Source: Verpa conica | Lineage: Eukaryota; Ascomycota; Pezizomycetes; Pezizales; Morchellaceae | Assembly: GCA_033030425.1 (NCBI GenBank) | Contig: JAUFSD010000013.1 | Coordinates: 434,001 to 498,000 of the forward strand | Length of the DNA stretch: 64,000 nucleotides | Direction: 5' to 3' | In this document: one piece after another, positions 47,055 to 57,733 of the stretch | Layout of the letters: every line of letters begins with the position of its first letter | How positions within the stretch are numbered: the stretch's first letter is position 1 | The notes under the pieces: generated by a model | What the model saw: the letters and a program-made list of their open reading frames with translations, nothing else | The model's database searches: none | Told to the model about the DNA's origin: nothing | Made by a program: the position numbers and the translations under genes

Positions 47055-48364
47055 ATGTGTTCTGCCCTCCAGAATTTCCTCCGGAAGCACGCTTCTAATA
47101 AGACACTCGTCGGCCTAACAGCGTGGGACTACCCATCAGGTCTCCTTGCAGAGCGCTCGGGAGGTATAGATCTAGTCTTAGTAGGAGACTCCCTGGGGAA
47201 GGTGATACTAGGACTTCAAGGATCAATATCTCTGACCCTGGATGTAAGCACTCTCACGTACATATAACTAAGGAGGGCACCCCCGGGAGATTTTAACCAC
47301 AATTGTAGGAAATGATACACCATACGAAAGCAGTTGCGAGAGCGGTCAAGACTCCGTTACTTATTGCAGACCTACCTATGGGGTGTTATGAGGTTTCGCC
47401 AGAACAAGGCACGGTGTTCCCATCTTACTCCACGTCCAGCAAGTTTTCCGAAAAGAGAAGGAGAGGGTGTGGGTGTGTGGGTGTTGGGGAGAGGGAGGAA
47501 GAGAGAAGGGGAGACGAGAAGCGAGGCGAGAGTCGAGCTCACGCGGTAGAAGGCAGGGGCTGACAAAAAGAAAACCGGATAAACAGCTCTACAATCTGCG
47601 ATTCGGATGATTAAAGAATGCCCGGGTGTGACGGGAGTAAAGATTGAAGGGACGCAAGACCTTTGTCCGGCTGTTAGGAAGATAACGTCAGCTGGGATAC
47701 CTGTGTTTGTTCAGGTGGGGCTGACGCCGCAGAGGAGTATACAGGCTGAGAGTGATCAGGAAGGGGTAGGGAGGACGGACGCAAGCGTTAGTTGCACTTT
47801 CTCAGTCTTTTGAGTTTCGAATTGGATGAGAAGATTGGTATTGGATGGGATAATAGAGGATTGAGAAGGAGATAGAATTGTAGAAGGACTGAGAAGAGGA
47901 CGATGATGAGAGTGGTGGTTAAGGAATCAGGCAAACTGATATAGTCTAGGCGCAAGAAATAATAGATGCAGCAGTCGCGCTAGAAAAGGCCGGTGCCGTC
48001 GGTCTATTCCTCACAGCCCTATCAGAGCAAGCAGCCAGATACGTCTCGGAGCAAGTCAGAATACCCACCATTGGTATTGGGTGCGTTCCCCCCGCAATCC
48101 ACCCCCCCCCCCCCCATCAGAATTGCTGATCACAAATGAGGGGAGGGGGAAAACAGCTCAGGAAGTGCATGCAGCGGCCAAATAGTATTCCAGTCCGAGA
48201 TGCTAGGCTACCAAGACCCCTGGGTACCCCAATGGCATAGCCAGTACGAATCCATCGGTGCGAAATCCCTCACCGCGATCCGGAACTACGTCAAGGAAGT
48301 CGGGGATGGTATATTCCCCGGGGAAGAATTGGTACAGCTTTCGTTTCTGCCTCCATCTCGCTAG
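47055..48364 (+). CDS. Ketopantoate hydroxymethyltransferase-like (PanB family), divergent
   Basis: Five exons (47055-47243, 47309-47408, 47587-47765, 47950-48080, 48157-48364) give 268 residues, the usual PanB length. PanB makes ketopantoate from 2-ketoisovalerate and methylene-tetrahydrofolate in the pantothenate pathway. Family motifs are clear: GDSLG with metal-ligand-like D45, [17 protein letters not shown] with D84, GVKIEG with E117, GLTPQ and IPTIGIG. However, the region equivalent to the catalytic Glu (VLE in E. coli PanB) reads FLT, the GHLGL His is replaced (FVQVGL), and the GGYKVQG stretch is missing, with AESDQEG in its place. It may therefore be a non-canonical paralogue with another substrate. 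The second intron (47409-47586) begins with GC instead of GT, and the fourth intron holds a 14-C run. Exon joins keep phase throughout. Confidence 0.8.
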
Positions 48365-49935
48365 TGATGAATCAACCTGTAGTAACGATTCTTCCGTTTC
48401 TCGTGTCTTCCGAAAAGTAGTGGATGTGAAAGCTGACTAGTGTATAAAATGTGGTTTTTTATAAAAAAAAATAGACCTATCGAATGTTGCCAGGGCATTA
48501 CCTGAGGAACTATTAGTAGAATGGGGGGGATATATACTTGGTTATTCTCAGAGCAATATTTTTTTGAGGGAAGTCTTGTCATGCGTTATCACTCGACACG
48601 GATAGAATTTGGGGGGGGTTTTGCATCGGAGGGTTTTTGATTGTCTTTACTTATTGTTGAAATCTATCAAGATTTATTTTATGGTTAGAAATTTTCAAAA
48701 TGGAGAATCAAAGTGATAGTGACATGACATGAAATAGAGCATAAGAGAAATAACCCACAAACAAGAATAGGGGGGTAAATTAACCCTGCATGAGAATCTC
48801 CGTATTAGGTACAAGTGGATGCTCGAGACCCTCTGTTATTGAATGAATGAATGAATTTATCATTAGTACACCCTCTGTTATTAAATAGGATTCATATCTA
48901 TATATTCTAGTATGGAGTAAACCCTGCCCCCCTCCTCCTCTCTCTGCTCTCGCTCCCTCTCCTCTTTCACTCCCCCTCTATCCCCCCCTCTCTATTTCTC
49001 TCCCACTCTCTAGCGCTTAGTAACCCCCACTTCACTAGTATCCTCCTGCCCCCCTTCTGTATATAATTAGTATAATTAGTATCTACCTGTAAAAGTGTTT
49101 AGGTTAGCCTTCACTGGAGTTAGAGCCTGATGCTAGGTAGAGGTAGAGGTAGAGATTGAGAGTTTCCTAGTGGGTTGTGGGCCTATATACTGCTTGCTTA
49201 AGGCCTAGAGATAATACATCATTGGAGGCCTGGGAATGAAGTCAGAGGATCCAGAACAAAACATGTTTCCATGATGAAACAGAACATACAAATGAAACAA
49301 AAACACCGAAAATAACCAATCAAATCACTTTAAGTGCACAGTGCATATGCAGGTTATCTGTATATACTTATTAGATAGATTTTAGACTTATCTAGTCAGT
49401 ATTGGATACTATTGAAAGCTTTGATACCACTCAAGACTACAAGCTTTAGTGAATGAGCAAAGACCATAATTTGTAGCTGAGGTAGCTTTAGAAGACCGCG
49501 AACACAAGGTACCTCGAGAAAGGGTATACTTCTAAACTATTATACCTAAGGACATCCCTTTACCTCACTATCTACGCCGAGTTCTACACACATTACTGCC
49601 CACCTATCCTACCGAGTGATACACTATGCCATGAATATAGTAAACTATTCACCAGTGTCTGAGGAGCAAGAAAACAGAGTATGAATTTATCTTTCCTCTT
49701 CTATAACCCCGACCCAATTATTATCAAATTCTATACAACCACCACCCAAAATTATTTAATAGAGAAGCACACACCGACCGCGAGGCCTGAAACACAGGAA
49801 TACAAAACCCCAAAGGCGCCATTGACCAAAAACAAGACAGCTAAAACAAAGGGAAAATACAGACCCAAAGAATCCTAAAACAGAAGCAAAGATGTCGGAA
49901 ACACAAAGGGAAATACAAATCTGGGCAAACAAAAC
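48365..49935. other. Intergenic spacer between convergent genes
   Basis: This spacer separates the 3' ends of the PanB-like and STB6-like genes. It contains a GAAT microsatellite (about 48839-48856) lying between two copies of CCCTCTGTTATT, and a long polypyrimidine tract (48926-49011). No gene was seen. Confidence 0.5.
48926..49011. repeat. Polypyrimidine tract
   Basis: About 86 bases consist almost only of C and T, with few interruptions. Unlike the CT blocks before the kelch and methyltransferase genes, it is not next to a start codon: it lies about 560 bp after the PanB-like stop and 925 bp before the STB6-like stop. It could adopt triplex or other non-B structures. Confidence 0.8.
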
Positions 49936-52665
49936 TCAATCATCCATCTCATCCCCCGGCCCATCCCTCGCCCCAGGACTCCATCCGAATGCTATCCCTA
50001 ATCCCCACTCCACCCACCCTACCTTCCTCTTCTCCCTTCCCTCCATCATGTTCACCCTCGCTTCTACCTCTTCAACACTCCTCTCGAACCCCCTAACTGC
50101 ATCTTCGACATCTGTCATTTTCCCTCTAACATTCCCAAGCTCATATTGCATTCTCGCTCCCATAGCTTCAACCTCTCTAACCGCTTCTTTCAATCCCTCT
50201 CTCTGTCGTTCTAAAACATCGCGTTTAGCATCTTGCATATCTACCACAATCCCGTGCTGTGTATTGCGAATTTGGGTTAGGTCGTTGAGAGACGTAGCAA
50301 GAAATTGGTGGAGGTTTTCGACGGTTGTGATTTTACGCTCGATCCATTCTGTAAGAGTAGGGGTGTCTTCGGCAAGATGCCTGATAACTTTGAGTGATGG
50401 GAGTTGTATGTCTTCGGGGTATATTATATCCGAGGAATCCCCCCAATCAAAGATAGCTTCTTCCGCAAGGCTAAAGGAGAGTCGGCGAGGCCAGTACTCC
50501 TCATGTCGCGAGGTTTCCCAGGATGCTTCGATTACCTTTGAAAAGCTCTTACTACGCTGGAGGCCAACTGCGGTTTTGCGGCAGGTAGGCTCTGGTAGGT
50601 ATTCATGGACATATGCCTCATCCGATCCTGGACGGGCATCAACGTATTCCTGTTCGTCCTCCTCGTGCCCTTCTGTTGCGTAGGGGTCTTTCTCTTGGAT
50701 ACTTCCGGTAGCACTGTTGTATCCAGTCATGGTACCTTCAATAGGACTCTCAGTCTGGAATGATATCTTAAGAATAGGAGTAGTTGGGCTCTCGGTGGCT
50801 CGCCCTTCCCTTTCAAGCCTATCCATCTGCGGCCCAGTTACAAGTCTCAAACCTCCACCGTTAAGACCTACTGGCGTGGCCGTTCCACTCTGCTCCACCG
50901 AGTCTTGAAATTCAGTACCTTCTCCTGAATTGTATTCCTTTGTCAATGCAGATCGTTGATGGTGATGGCCACGGCCTCTGACATAATCTGCGCCTGCGGA
51001 TATGCCTGAAGCCACGTCTTTCATCCGTCCTGTCATAGTCTTAAACACAGCCTTCCTGAGATCCGATACCCCTGTAGCATCCTTTATATCGCCCGAACCT
51101 CCAGAGACACCTGTTGCACCGCTTCCAAGTGATACGTTTGAAGAATGTTGGTTCGTGACTGGAGAAACTGGACTTTCAGTCATATCTCTGTCAATTTGCT
51201 CCTCTTCACTTATACTTCCACCGCCTATGCTATTTCGTCTGCTCCTACTGACCGCTGGTGGGGACTGGATGCTTCCAGCATTAGGTGTGCTTTTTCTCGG
51301 CTTTCCTTGCCAAAGAAATTTACAGGTCTCACCTGTTAGGTGTAGCACAAATTTCTCGATATCTATTGTTTCCACTGCACTTCCTTCCACCTTGTTTGAT
51401 GTACTCCCTACAGCTCTACCGCCAAGATCAACGACTGTACTTTTAATAGCTCTCGGGACTGCAAAAATGTCTCCTGGGGCCCCAGCTCCATTCTTCATCG
51501 TAAACTTCTGAAGGCGATCCATAGTTAGTCTGTCAAGCCTCCTAGTCTTTGGTATACGCTGTTGTCTTTGAAAATGGTATATCGCTTTCTTGAATTGTGG
51601 AATATCGAATGCATCCTTTGGCACGGGCGCACCACATGACGATAACCTGTTCCTAGCACCCAAGACCATCCCTAGCAACGCAGAAACTGTTGTTGGCCCC
51701 ATTATCCCATCGTTAGGCTCAACATTGTAAAACTCGGTTCCAAACTGTGTCCACCAATCGTAGATGCCCCTTTCGGTAATGTCACAAAGAAGCCCATCCG
51801 CGTACTCAGGCTTCAGCTGCTCGAAAAGCGTCAACGCGATTTGACATAGCCTCACAAGTTCAATAACAGCAGTGTAGAACGGAATCCTATCACTTGTGCG
51901 GAACAATTGGTGGAACTTTGTCTGACTAGCATCAGCAGGCCTAGTTAAGCTCATTGCTGACCTCCCGGAACACCCCATCCGCTTTAGGTCCTCGTTTACA
52001 ATAAAATCCTGACGGTGTTTCCGCACGTTTCCATCGGGCACAGGGACGACTGTCAACGCGCTCGGAAAGGAAGACAGATTCGTCACCATGACCGTCCCGA
52101 AAGGCGTTTGCTTACGTCGTGCATGAAACTTTTCAACGGCTTTGAAGTAGACTCGGAGCCGAGGCGACCAATGGGATTCATCAAGGGGGATATCGAGAAC
52201 ACCGACGGAGACGACGTGTGAGGGATCACCGGTATAGGTAGTGATAACAAATGTAGGATGGATTCGAGAGCAGGCCCATTGCTCAACAAGGTAGAGTGCA
52301 TAACCAGGAAGCGTTCTTTGTCGATACACAACCACGGTACAAGAATCATCTTCGAGGTAACGGAAGGCTACCTGTATTGCAGGCGAGAATCGTAAGTACG
52401 GGTCAGTCAAAAGCTAGGAGGTTTCCATAGTTACCGGATCACAGAAAACGAACAGCTGTCTATCCGCGGCCACTGTAATCTCTATCGAGGCTCTTTCTTC
52501 CCCCGTACTTCCACTTCCGCTCCCCTCTCCCTCCTTCGGGGGACCAACCAAACCTCTCGAGAAGGCATTTTGAGGCGATTGTGTAGCACTAGTAGGCTGC
52601 TTGTAGGTGTTTCGCTGGAGAGTCTGGGCAGCTATGTTTGAGGCGGACACAGGGGCTGTAGGCAT
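49936..52665 (-). CDS. STB6-like (SIN3-binding) protein
   Basis: Two exons (52435-52665 and 49936-52371) joined by a 63-bp phase-0 intron give 888 residues. The N-terminal part after about residue 70 (FVFCDP joined to VAFRYLEDD, then LPGYALYLVEQWACSR, PTFVITTYTGDPSH, WSPRLRVYFKAVEKFHARR) matches the conserved N-terminal domain of fungal STB6/STB2-type proteins, named from yeast factors that bind the Sin3 corepressor. A second conserved block (YDWWTQFGTEFYNVEPNDG ... FKKAIYHFQRQQRIPKTRR) resembles a peptidoglycan-binding-like helical fold. The middle is Ser/Thr/Gly-rich and probably disordered. The C-terminus (about 735-870) is a long coiled coil. ATG 52665 (MPTAPVSASNIAAQ) is the first ATG of the open exon; the longer frame starts at GTG. 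A role in transcription or vacuolar transport is family inference. Confidence 0.85.
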
Positions 52666-53741
52666 CGTCCGCAGCAGCCTCCAGCATTTCGGGGAAACAA
52701 GTGAAGGTGAACGGTGAAGATGCCTCGAGGAATGACGAGAGAGAGAGGTGGCCAAGAGGGAGGGGGGCGTTGGACGTTGGACTGTCACTGCTACAGTTGC
52801 TTCTTCTTATGCACGTGAGGCAGGGGGGAAACACAAGGGGACTGCACGTGGCGATCCCCCGTGTAACAGTGCCCCAGCCATTCCCATTCCACCACCATCC
52901 ATCCCATATATCTTCCCCTCATGATCGCTGTTATCCTTGTTTTGCAGGCCTTTGCATTGCGTGTGCTTCGTTATTCGCTATAGAGAAGAGGCCTCCATCC
53001 CTTTGTACGACTGTAGATCCCTAGGCTTTCATCTGTTTTCTCCTTTCTCTCTTCACATGTCTAGAATCCCTCAAATTTCGGAGGCGGTGTGGATAGGTGT
53101 CCTGAAATACTCTTCACCCGTCATGACAGAAAAGCAGCCCCTTCCAGTTAGAATAGCTCACTAATATTTCCGTACATCTTATATAGGAAATGAGTTTATA
53201 TAGCTGAGTCGCGTTTATAGGTTGGTACGGGGGAGGTACATCTATTGCTCGGCAGCCTAGCAGTTTTATTATAGTCCAAGTAGCTCTCGAAAACGTTGAG
53301 GAATATAATTAAAATACAGTTACGTTTATTGAAGTAGGTGCCATTTAAGACGTCTCCGCGATTTATTTATCATTTAGAGCTTAGCTATCAAGTATGAATA
53401 GGCCCAATTATCCTAGCTTGAGGTATTGAGAATTCTGTAATTAAACTATGAAATTTTATAAAAAGATGAAAGAATTGTTTGCGTTATACATCGTTTAAAT
53501 ATATATCCTTGTGCTATCTATACAACCCCTTTAACCCTATAGTAGAAAGGCTATATATATCTAATGAATTTGCTGGTCGATACCACCAAGACTACAACAC
53601 CAATACTACTTTAGGCCATAGTTTATAGCTGGATGCTAGATTTTGTGCCCAGAAAATAAAATTACATGAATTTTTTTAGAAAAAAGAAAACATTAATACT
53701 ACTACTATGAAATCCCCCTAGAGTCGCCCTATCTGTCTATA
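52666..53741. other. Intergenic spacer and STB6-like promoter
   Basis: The first about 350 bp upstream of the STB6-like start are rich in GA/CT. From about 53160 to 53740 the sequence is AT-rich and without frames. No gene was seen. Confidence 0.5.
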
Positions 53742-55356
53742 TTAGTCCGGTGCTTCAGCCGTAATCCGTGTCTTTTGCGGATAGATAATGCATTCCAACC
53801 TAAGGACCTTTGGCAATCCTTGGCCTTCAAATAGTACCCGTTCGATTGACTGAATCTGCTGCTGCTCGACACTGAAATATCTAGATAGTGCCTTTTGTAG
53901 CTGCTGCTGTGCTAGCTCTTGGCTATTTTGCTGTACTATTTTCTTCAACCTAATCTACACCTCAAGTTAGTGAATGAGGATGACTGGTGAAATGTGGAGG
54001 AACGTACCATGGTCTCCTGTACTATTCTACTTGTCACTAGGCTTTTTGGTATCTCAAAGTACACGAACTCGTTTAGATAGTGAATTCTCCGAAATAAACT
54101 TTCTTCCATTTGAGAGGACTTGGATCGCTCCACTTCTAATACCAAACGAGCAGGTTCTTGTTCCACTTCTTCCTGTGGGTCTACTATCTTAATTACCCTT
54201 TCTTGACTGGTCACCCAAAAAACAAGCTGACAGTTCAGACTTTTTACATCATGTCAGTAGAGACACCGGCCTACAGCAACAGAAGGGCTACCTACCAATG
54301 TAAAAATCCCCGGACCGGCTTGATCTGACAATTCGACGTTTTACATTTAGGACATGTATAGTTTTCTTCGGTAGTCGAACCCAAAGAAGCACCATGCAGG
54401 CGTAATAAAATGTTCATCGTGATATACCCTCCCGGAAGGACTTTCCGTTGCCAGTCTGCCTCTTGAATGATTGAAGAATTGGCCACAATCTCATATTCCC
54501 TTCGCACAACTTTTTCCTTGCCTGGTGAGTTCTGGAATAAGATTTTAAGTGCATCATGGAAGGTCTATTCAGTCAGAAACCATCGCTAATAGTAGTTTTA
54601 GAAAAAGGTATGACCTACATTTATCGTATGACAGAACTCAAGTGGTATATAGAAGGTTCGGCCTAGTGCGTCATCAAAACGAACTGGCGCCTGGTTTGGA
54701 GCCATATCCCCTTCCCAGGTATATCCAAGTTCTCTCGGAGGTTGTCTCATCATTACCATGGACATCAATGACGTAAGAGTTTCTGTCTGCTGCTGTTCGA
54801 TCCGCGCTATTGCGCGGTTACTCCTAAGGGAGAGCTGTTTTATCTGGGATAGATATACTCTACGGCGAAAAGCGAATTAGCAAAGTGGAATAATTATAGG
54901 GAGCAAGATGGCCTACCCAGAAATAGCATCTGTAAACATTATAAATGCCTGTATATGACCTCGCAGTGTCAAATGCAACTTGTGTACATCCTTCTCTCTA
55001 AAAGTCCATGTCCATTTGCGCCACTCATCCCGGAAACGCTTCTTAAGATGATCCGGCAATAAGCTCTCAGTGTATCCCCTGCTTGAGGCCAGGAAGTCCT
55101 CTATGGCTTTTATGCACAAGCCGAGCTGATGTTTTAATCCATTCTTAATAGCGGCGTCAACCTCCCCGGCCCTTGCAAGTTGGTCAAACTGGTCCCCCAA
55201 GATATCAAGAGCGTTTTTCAAAGAACTAAGAAGAGAAATTAATTCCCTGTAATCGGCTTTAGAGCCTCGGCTGTCGCTCAACGCTGTAATAGCCTGATGG
55301 ATCAGGCCCCCAACGGCTACGAAATCACCGACGGAAATGCCAAAAGGAACCGCCAT
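53742..55356 (-). CDS. Ubiquitin-like domain and zinc-ribbon protein with fungal N-terminal domain
   Basis: Five exons (54917-55356, 54619-54859, 54296-54564, 54008-54239, 53742-53954) give 464 residues. The N-terminus (MAVPFGISVGDFVAVGGLIH) is the helical fungal N-terminal domain often found ahead of NACHT, ankyrin or ubiquitin-like modules. Around residues 200-283 lies a ubiquitin-like domain (VRFDDALGRTFYIPLEFCHT, then REYEIVANSSIIQEADWQRK, LPGGYITMNILLR). Splicing of the third intron creates a zinc-ribbon candidate: CPKC at 298-301 and CLNC at 317-320, 15 residues apart. The C-terminal part is acidic and then Gln-rich helical (NSQELAQQQLQKALSRYF). No enzyme motif is present. Such proteins are numerous in filamentous fungi and sometimes linked to heterokaryon incompatibility, but no effector domain is visible here. 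All four introns have good donors; the branch sites CTAAT, CTGAC and ACTGAC are visible in the first three. Confidence 0.85.
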
Positions 55357-56965
55357 GGAATAAAGAGTTAACTAGTGATGAATGTCTGCGGGTTGCTATG
55401 ACTATTTAATCCCCTACCGTGGGGCTGTGTTGAATCCTTGACCACGTCGATCATGTTGCTACGTAATCAGCCAACGACTAATAGGTGCGGGCTCTGATTC
55501 AAGCGATAGCGTAGCCTTGCGCTATCCAAGTAATATGTCAAATCCCATACTTTTCATAATATTAGGCGAAGTGATATCCATAACTCTATCTGGTGCTATA
55601 CTATTGTCGGGGGACAGGAATAACTGACATCCATAACCTATGAGTACAAGTAACATTTATACAATTTTGCTACAGCGCCACTCTAGCTTTTAGTAGAACC
55701 ACAATCCTAGAGACTTTTTTCTGAGTCCTAGAGTGCTCACAGAGTACTCTAGCTGGTACTTGAGTCTATTCACTACATGCGCTGCCTACTCAAGAGTCTT
55801 TGTTCTAACGACCATTATACTCATCAGTCTAGCTAGGGCGTCGGTTGTTTTTTTTTTCCTTGACAATATATATGATCGATCTTTTCTACATAATTAAAAC
55901 CAAATCTATTATAGTATATTATATGTACTCGGTGTTTTGCTCTGGCACTGCTCAAGGTAGTATACATCTCAAATAGAAACACATGTATTCTTCATTGTCT
56001 TATAACTACATGTAACTATATTTTAGCAGCATTTATATTTATTGAAATAGTAGGTCTATAAATAAATCACACAGCTCTAGTTTCATCGCGTATATAAGTT
56101 ATCTATAGACTTGGTTCTTTTTCCTTTTGCGAGCAGTAGGTCGATCCGAACACGTGTATAAATTTTATGAATAAAAAATGCCTCTATTCCCATATGACTC
56201 CACTATGTCCTCGAAGACACAAACATGACGTAGGTCGATCCGAACACGTGTATAAATTTTATGAATAAAAAATGCCTCTATTCCCATATGACTCCACTAT
56301 GTCCTCGAAGACACAAACATGACGTGCGAAATAGCAAGTACTTACTGTAAGACAACACTGCTACTCGGGAACTGTTTACTAGTAGAGTTTCTTACTATAG
56401 TCACCCTTATATTCGTTGGTTCTACTTTATTCTACTTTAATATTATAAGGGGACAAAAAAACACGGTCATCCGCATGGCAACCAACCTGTTGGTATCCCA
56501 CAAAACACAACCATGAACTTAGGATTTGTTTTCTCCTACAATAGAAAAGTCATAGGTATATTCCAATGGTATATAAGTATCTTGCAATAATAGTTTTATG
56601 TTTTGGTGTTCCTATCAATAGAAATGGTCCCTAAAAACTATTTCATAATCCCTCAAATCCCAAGCTTATTTAATATGTTTAGGTTACAAGGTATATAATC
56701 CCTATATGAGAACAGTCCCTACTTTAATAATTCATACCCTAAAGAGTCTAATCTGAGCTATGTAACTGCAGAGATAGTAATTTATTATTGGCCCATAAAG
56801 CCTATTTTGCCTTTTTAGTATTTATGATAGGAATAATCAAGGTAATTTTAGATTTATACTGATAATAATGAAAATACTAAGGCTTTTTTGCCCTAATTAA
56901 ATTTTCATATTTGCTTTTAATGTGGTTATGGATTAATGGTTACTTGGGGTTGGCCTTTCTGGTTG
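55357..56965. other. AT-rich spacer with tandem duplication
   Basis: Largely AT-rich without coding frames. It holds a perfect 94-bp tandem duplication (56137-56324), a run of T at about 55848-55858, and TACATGTA at 56007. No gene was seen. Confidence 0.5.
56137..56324. repeat. Perfect 94-bp tandem duplication
   Basis: Bases 56137-56230 and 56231-56324 are identical copies beginning TAGGTCGATCCGAACACGTG and ending AACATGACG. No difference was found between the copies. The unit is non-coding and includes a CACGTG hexamer. Perfect identity implies a young duplication or, alternatively, an assembly artefact. Confidence 0.92.
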
Positions 56966-57733
56966 CTATCCCAATGACCGGGTATTTTTGTCCCCTACAA
57001 TACTATATACATTACTGATCTTCCTGAAAAACCCTTGACTCCCGGGACCCAGGTCAAGTATATCAGCACCATTTTCTAAGGGAATTTTAATAACCTTAGT
57101 AAGTGACCTCCACTTAATCACAGTGGGTCTAGGAATTCCCACAAAGCTTACACCCATCTCTTCCGTGCTCAGTAGAGACTTCATCGTATCCTCCTCACAA
57201 TAGTATCTCCATTTATAAAAATCCGCATCACTTAATACCAGCATTACCGCCGTCGCCCCATTACTATCCCGGATACCCAGATTAGCCCCACCCCCCAAGA
57301 GCACCCTCACAACCCCAAAATACCCACACCCAGAAGCAAATTGCAGAGCAGCCTCCCCAACCCTATTCCCGATATTCACATCAGCCCCCTTATCAAGCAA
57401 GAACCTAACCATCGGTAAATTATTATTCAGCGCCGCACTAGAAAGGACTGTATTCCCCTTAAGGTCTGTAGTATTCACCTTGATCCCCCGCTCTACTAAT
57501 ATCTTAGCTAGCGGGTTGAAGAAGTTGATTTACGGCCTACAAGAGCCCCAGCATTCCATCTTTGTCCTGTGCAGCGATGGTGTGAAGAAGAGCTACCAGG
57601 CGATTTGCAAGACAGTGGTTCGTTTGATGAATGAGTTGAGGTCTTTTGTGATGAGGCATTCCGCAATGATAAGGGGTAGCTCACTCGAGAGTCTGAGCAG
57701 CGGGGGCGGACCAGTAAACTCGGGTGGTGGCAT
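56966..57733 (-). pseudogene. F-box-like/ankyrin-repeat pseudogene
   Basis: From ATG 57733 (MPPPEFTGPPPLLRLSSELP) the frame shows an F-box-like start common in fungal ankyrin proteins (LPLIIAECLITKDLNSFIK) and stops at a TAG at 57593. The family sequence continues in a second frame (ANRLVALLHTIAAQDKDGML), which soon meets a TAG where homologues usually have Trp. A third frame then carries on (LAKILVERGIKVNTTDLKGN) into ankyrin repeats: NTVLSSAALNNNLPMVRFLL, GADVNIGNRVGEAALQFASG, VLLGGGANLGIRDSNGATA. At least two frameshifts and one internal stop separate the parts, so I call it broken. The intact part from 57478 could still encode a fragment of about 170 residues. Ankyrin repeats mediate protein binding; no other role can be read. 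Confidence 0.7.

Noticed and set aside
52414..52434. 21-nt intron at the junction of the STB6-like gene suggested by the two open frames
   Set aside because: Too short for splicing. A 63-nt intron (52372-52434) with a proper acceptor restores the family motif instead.
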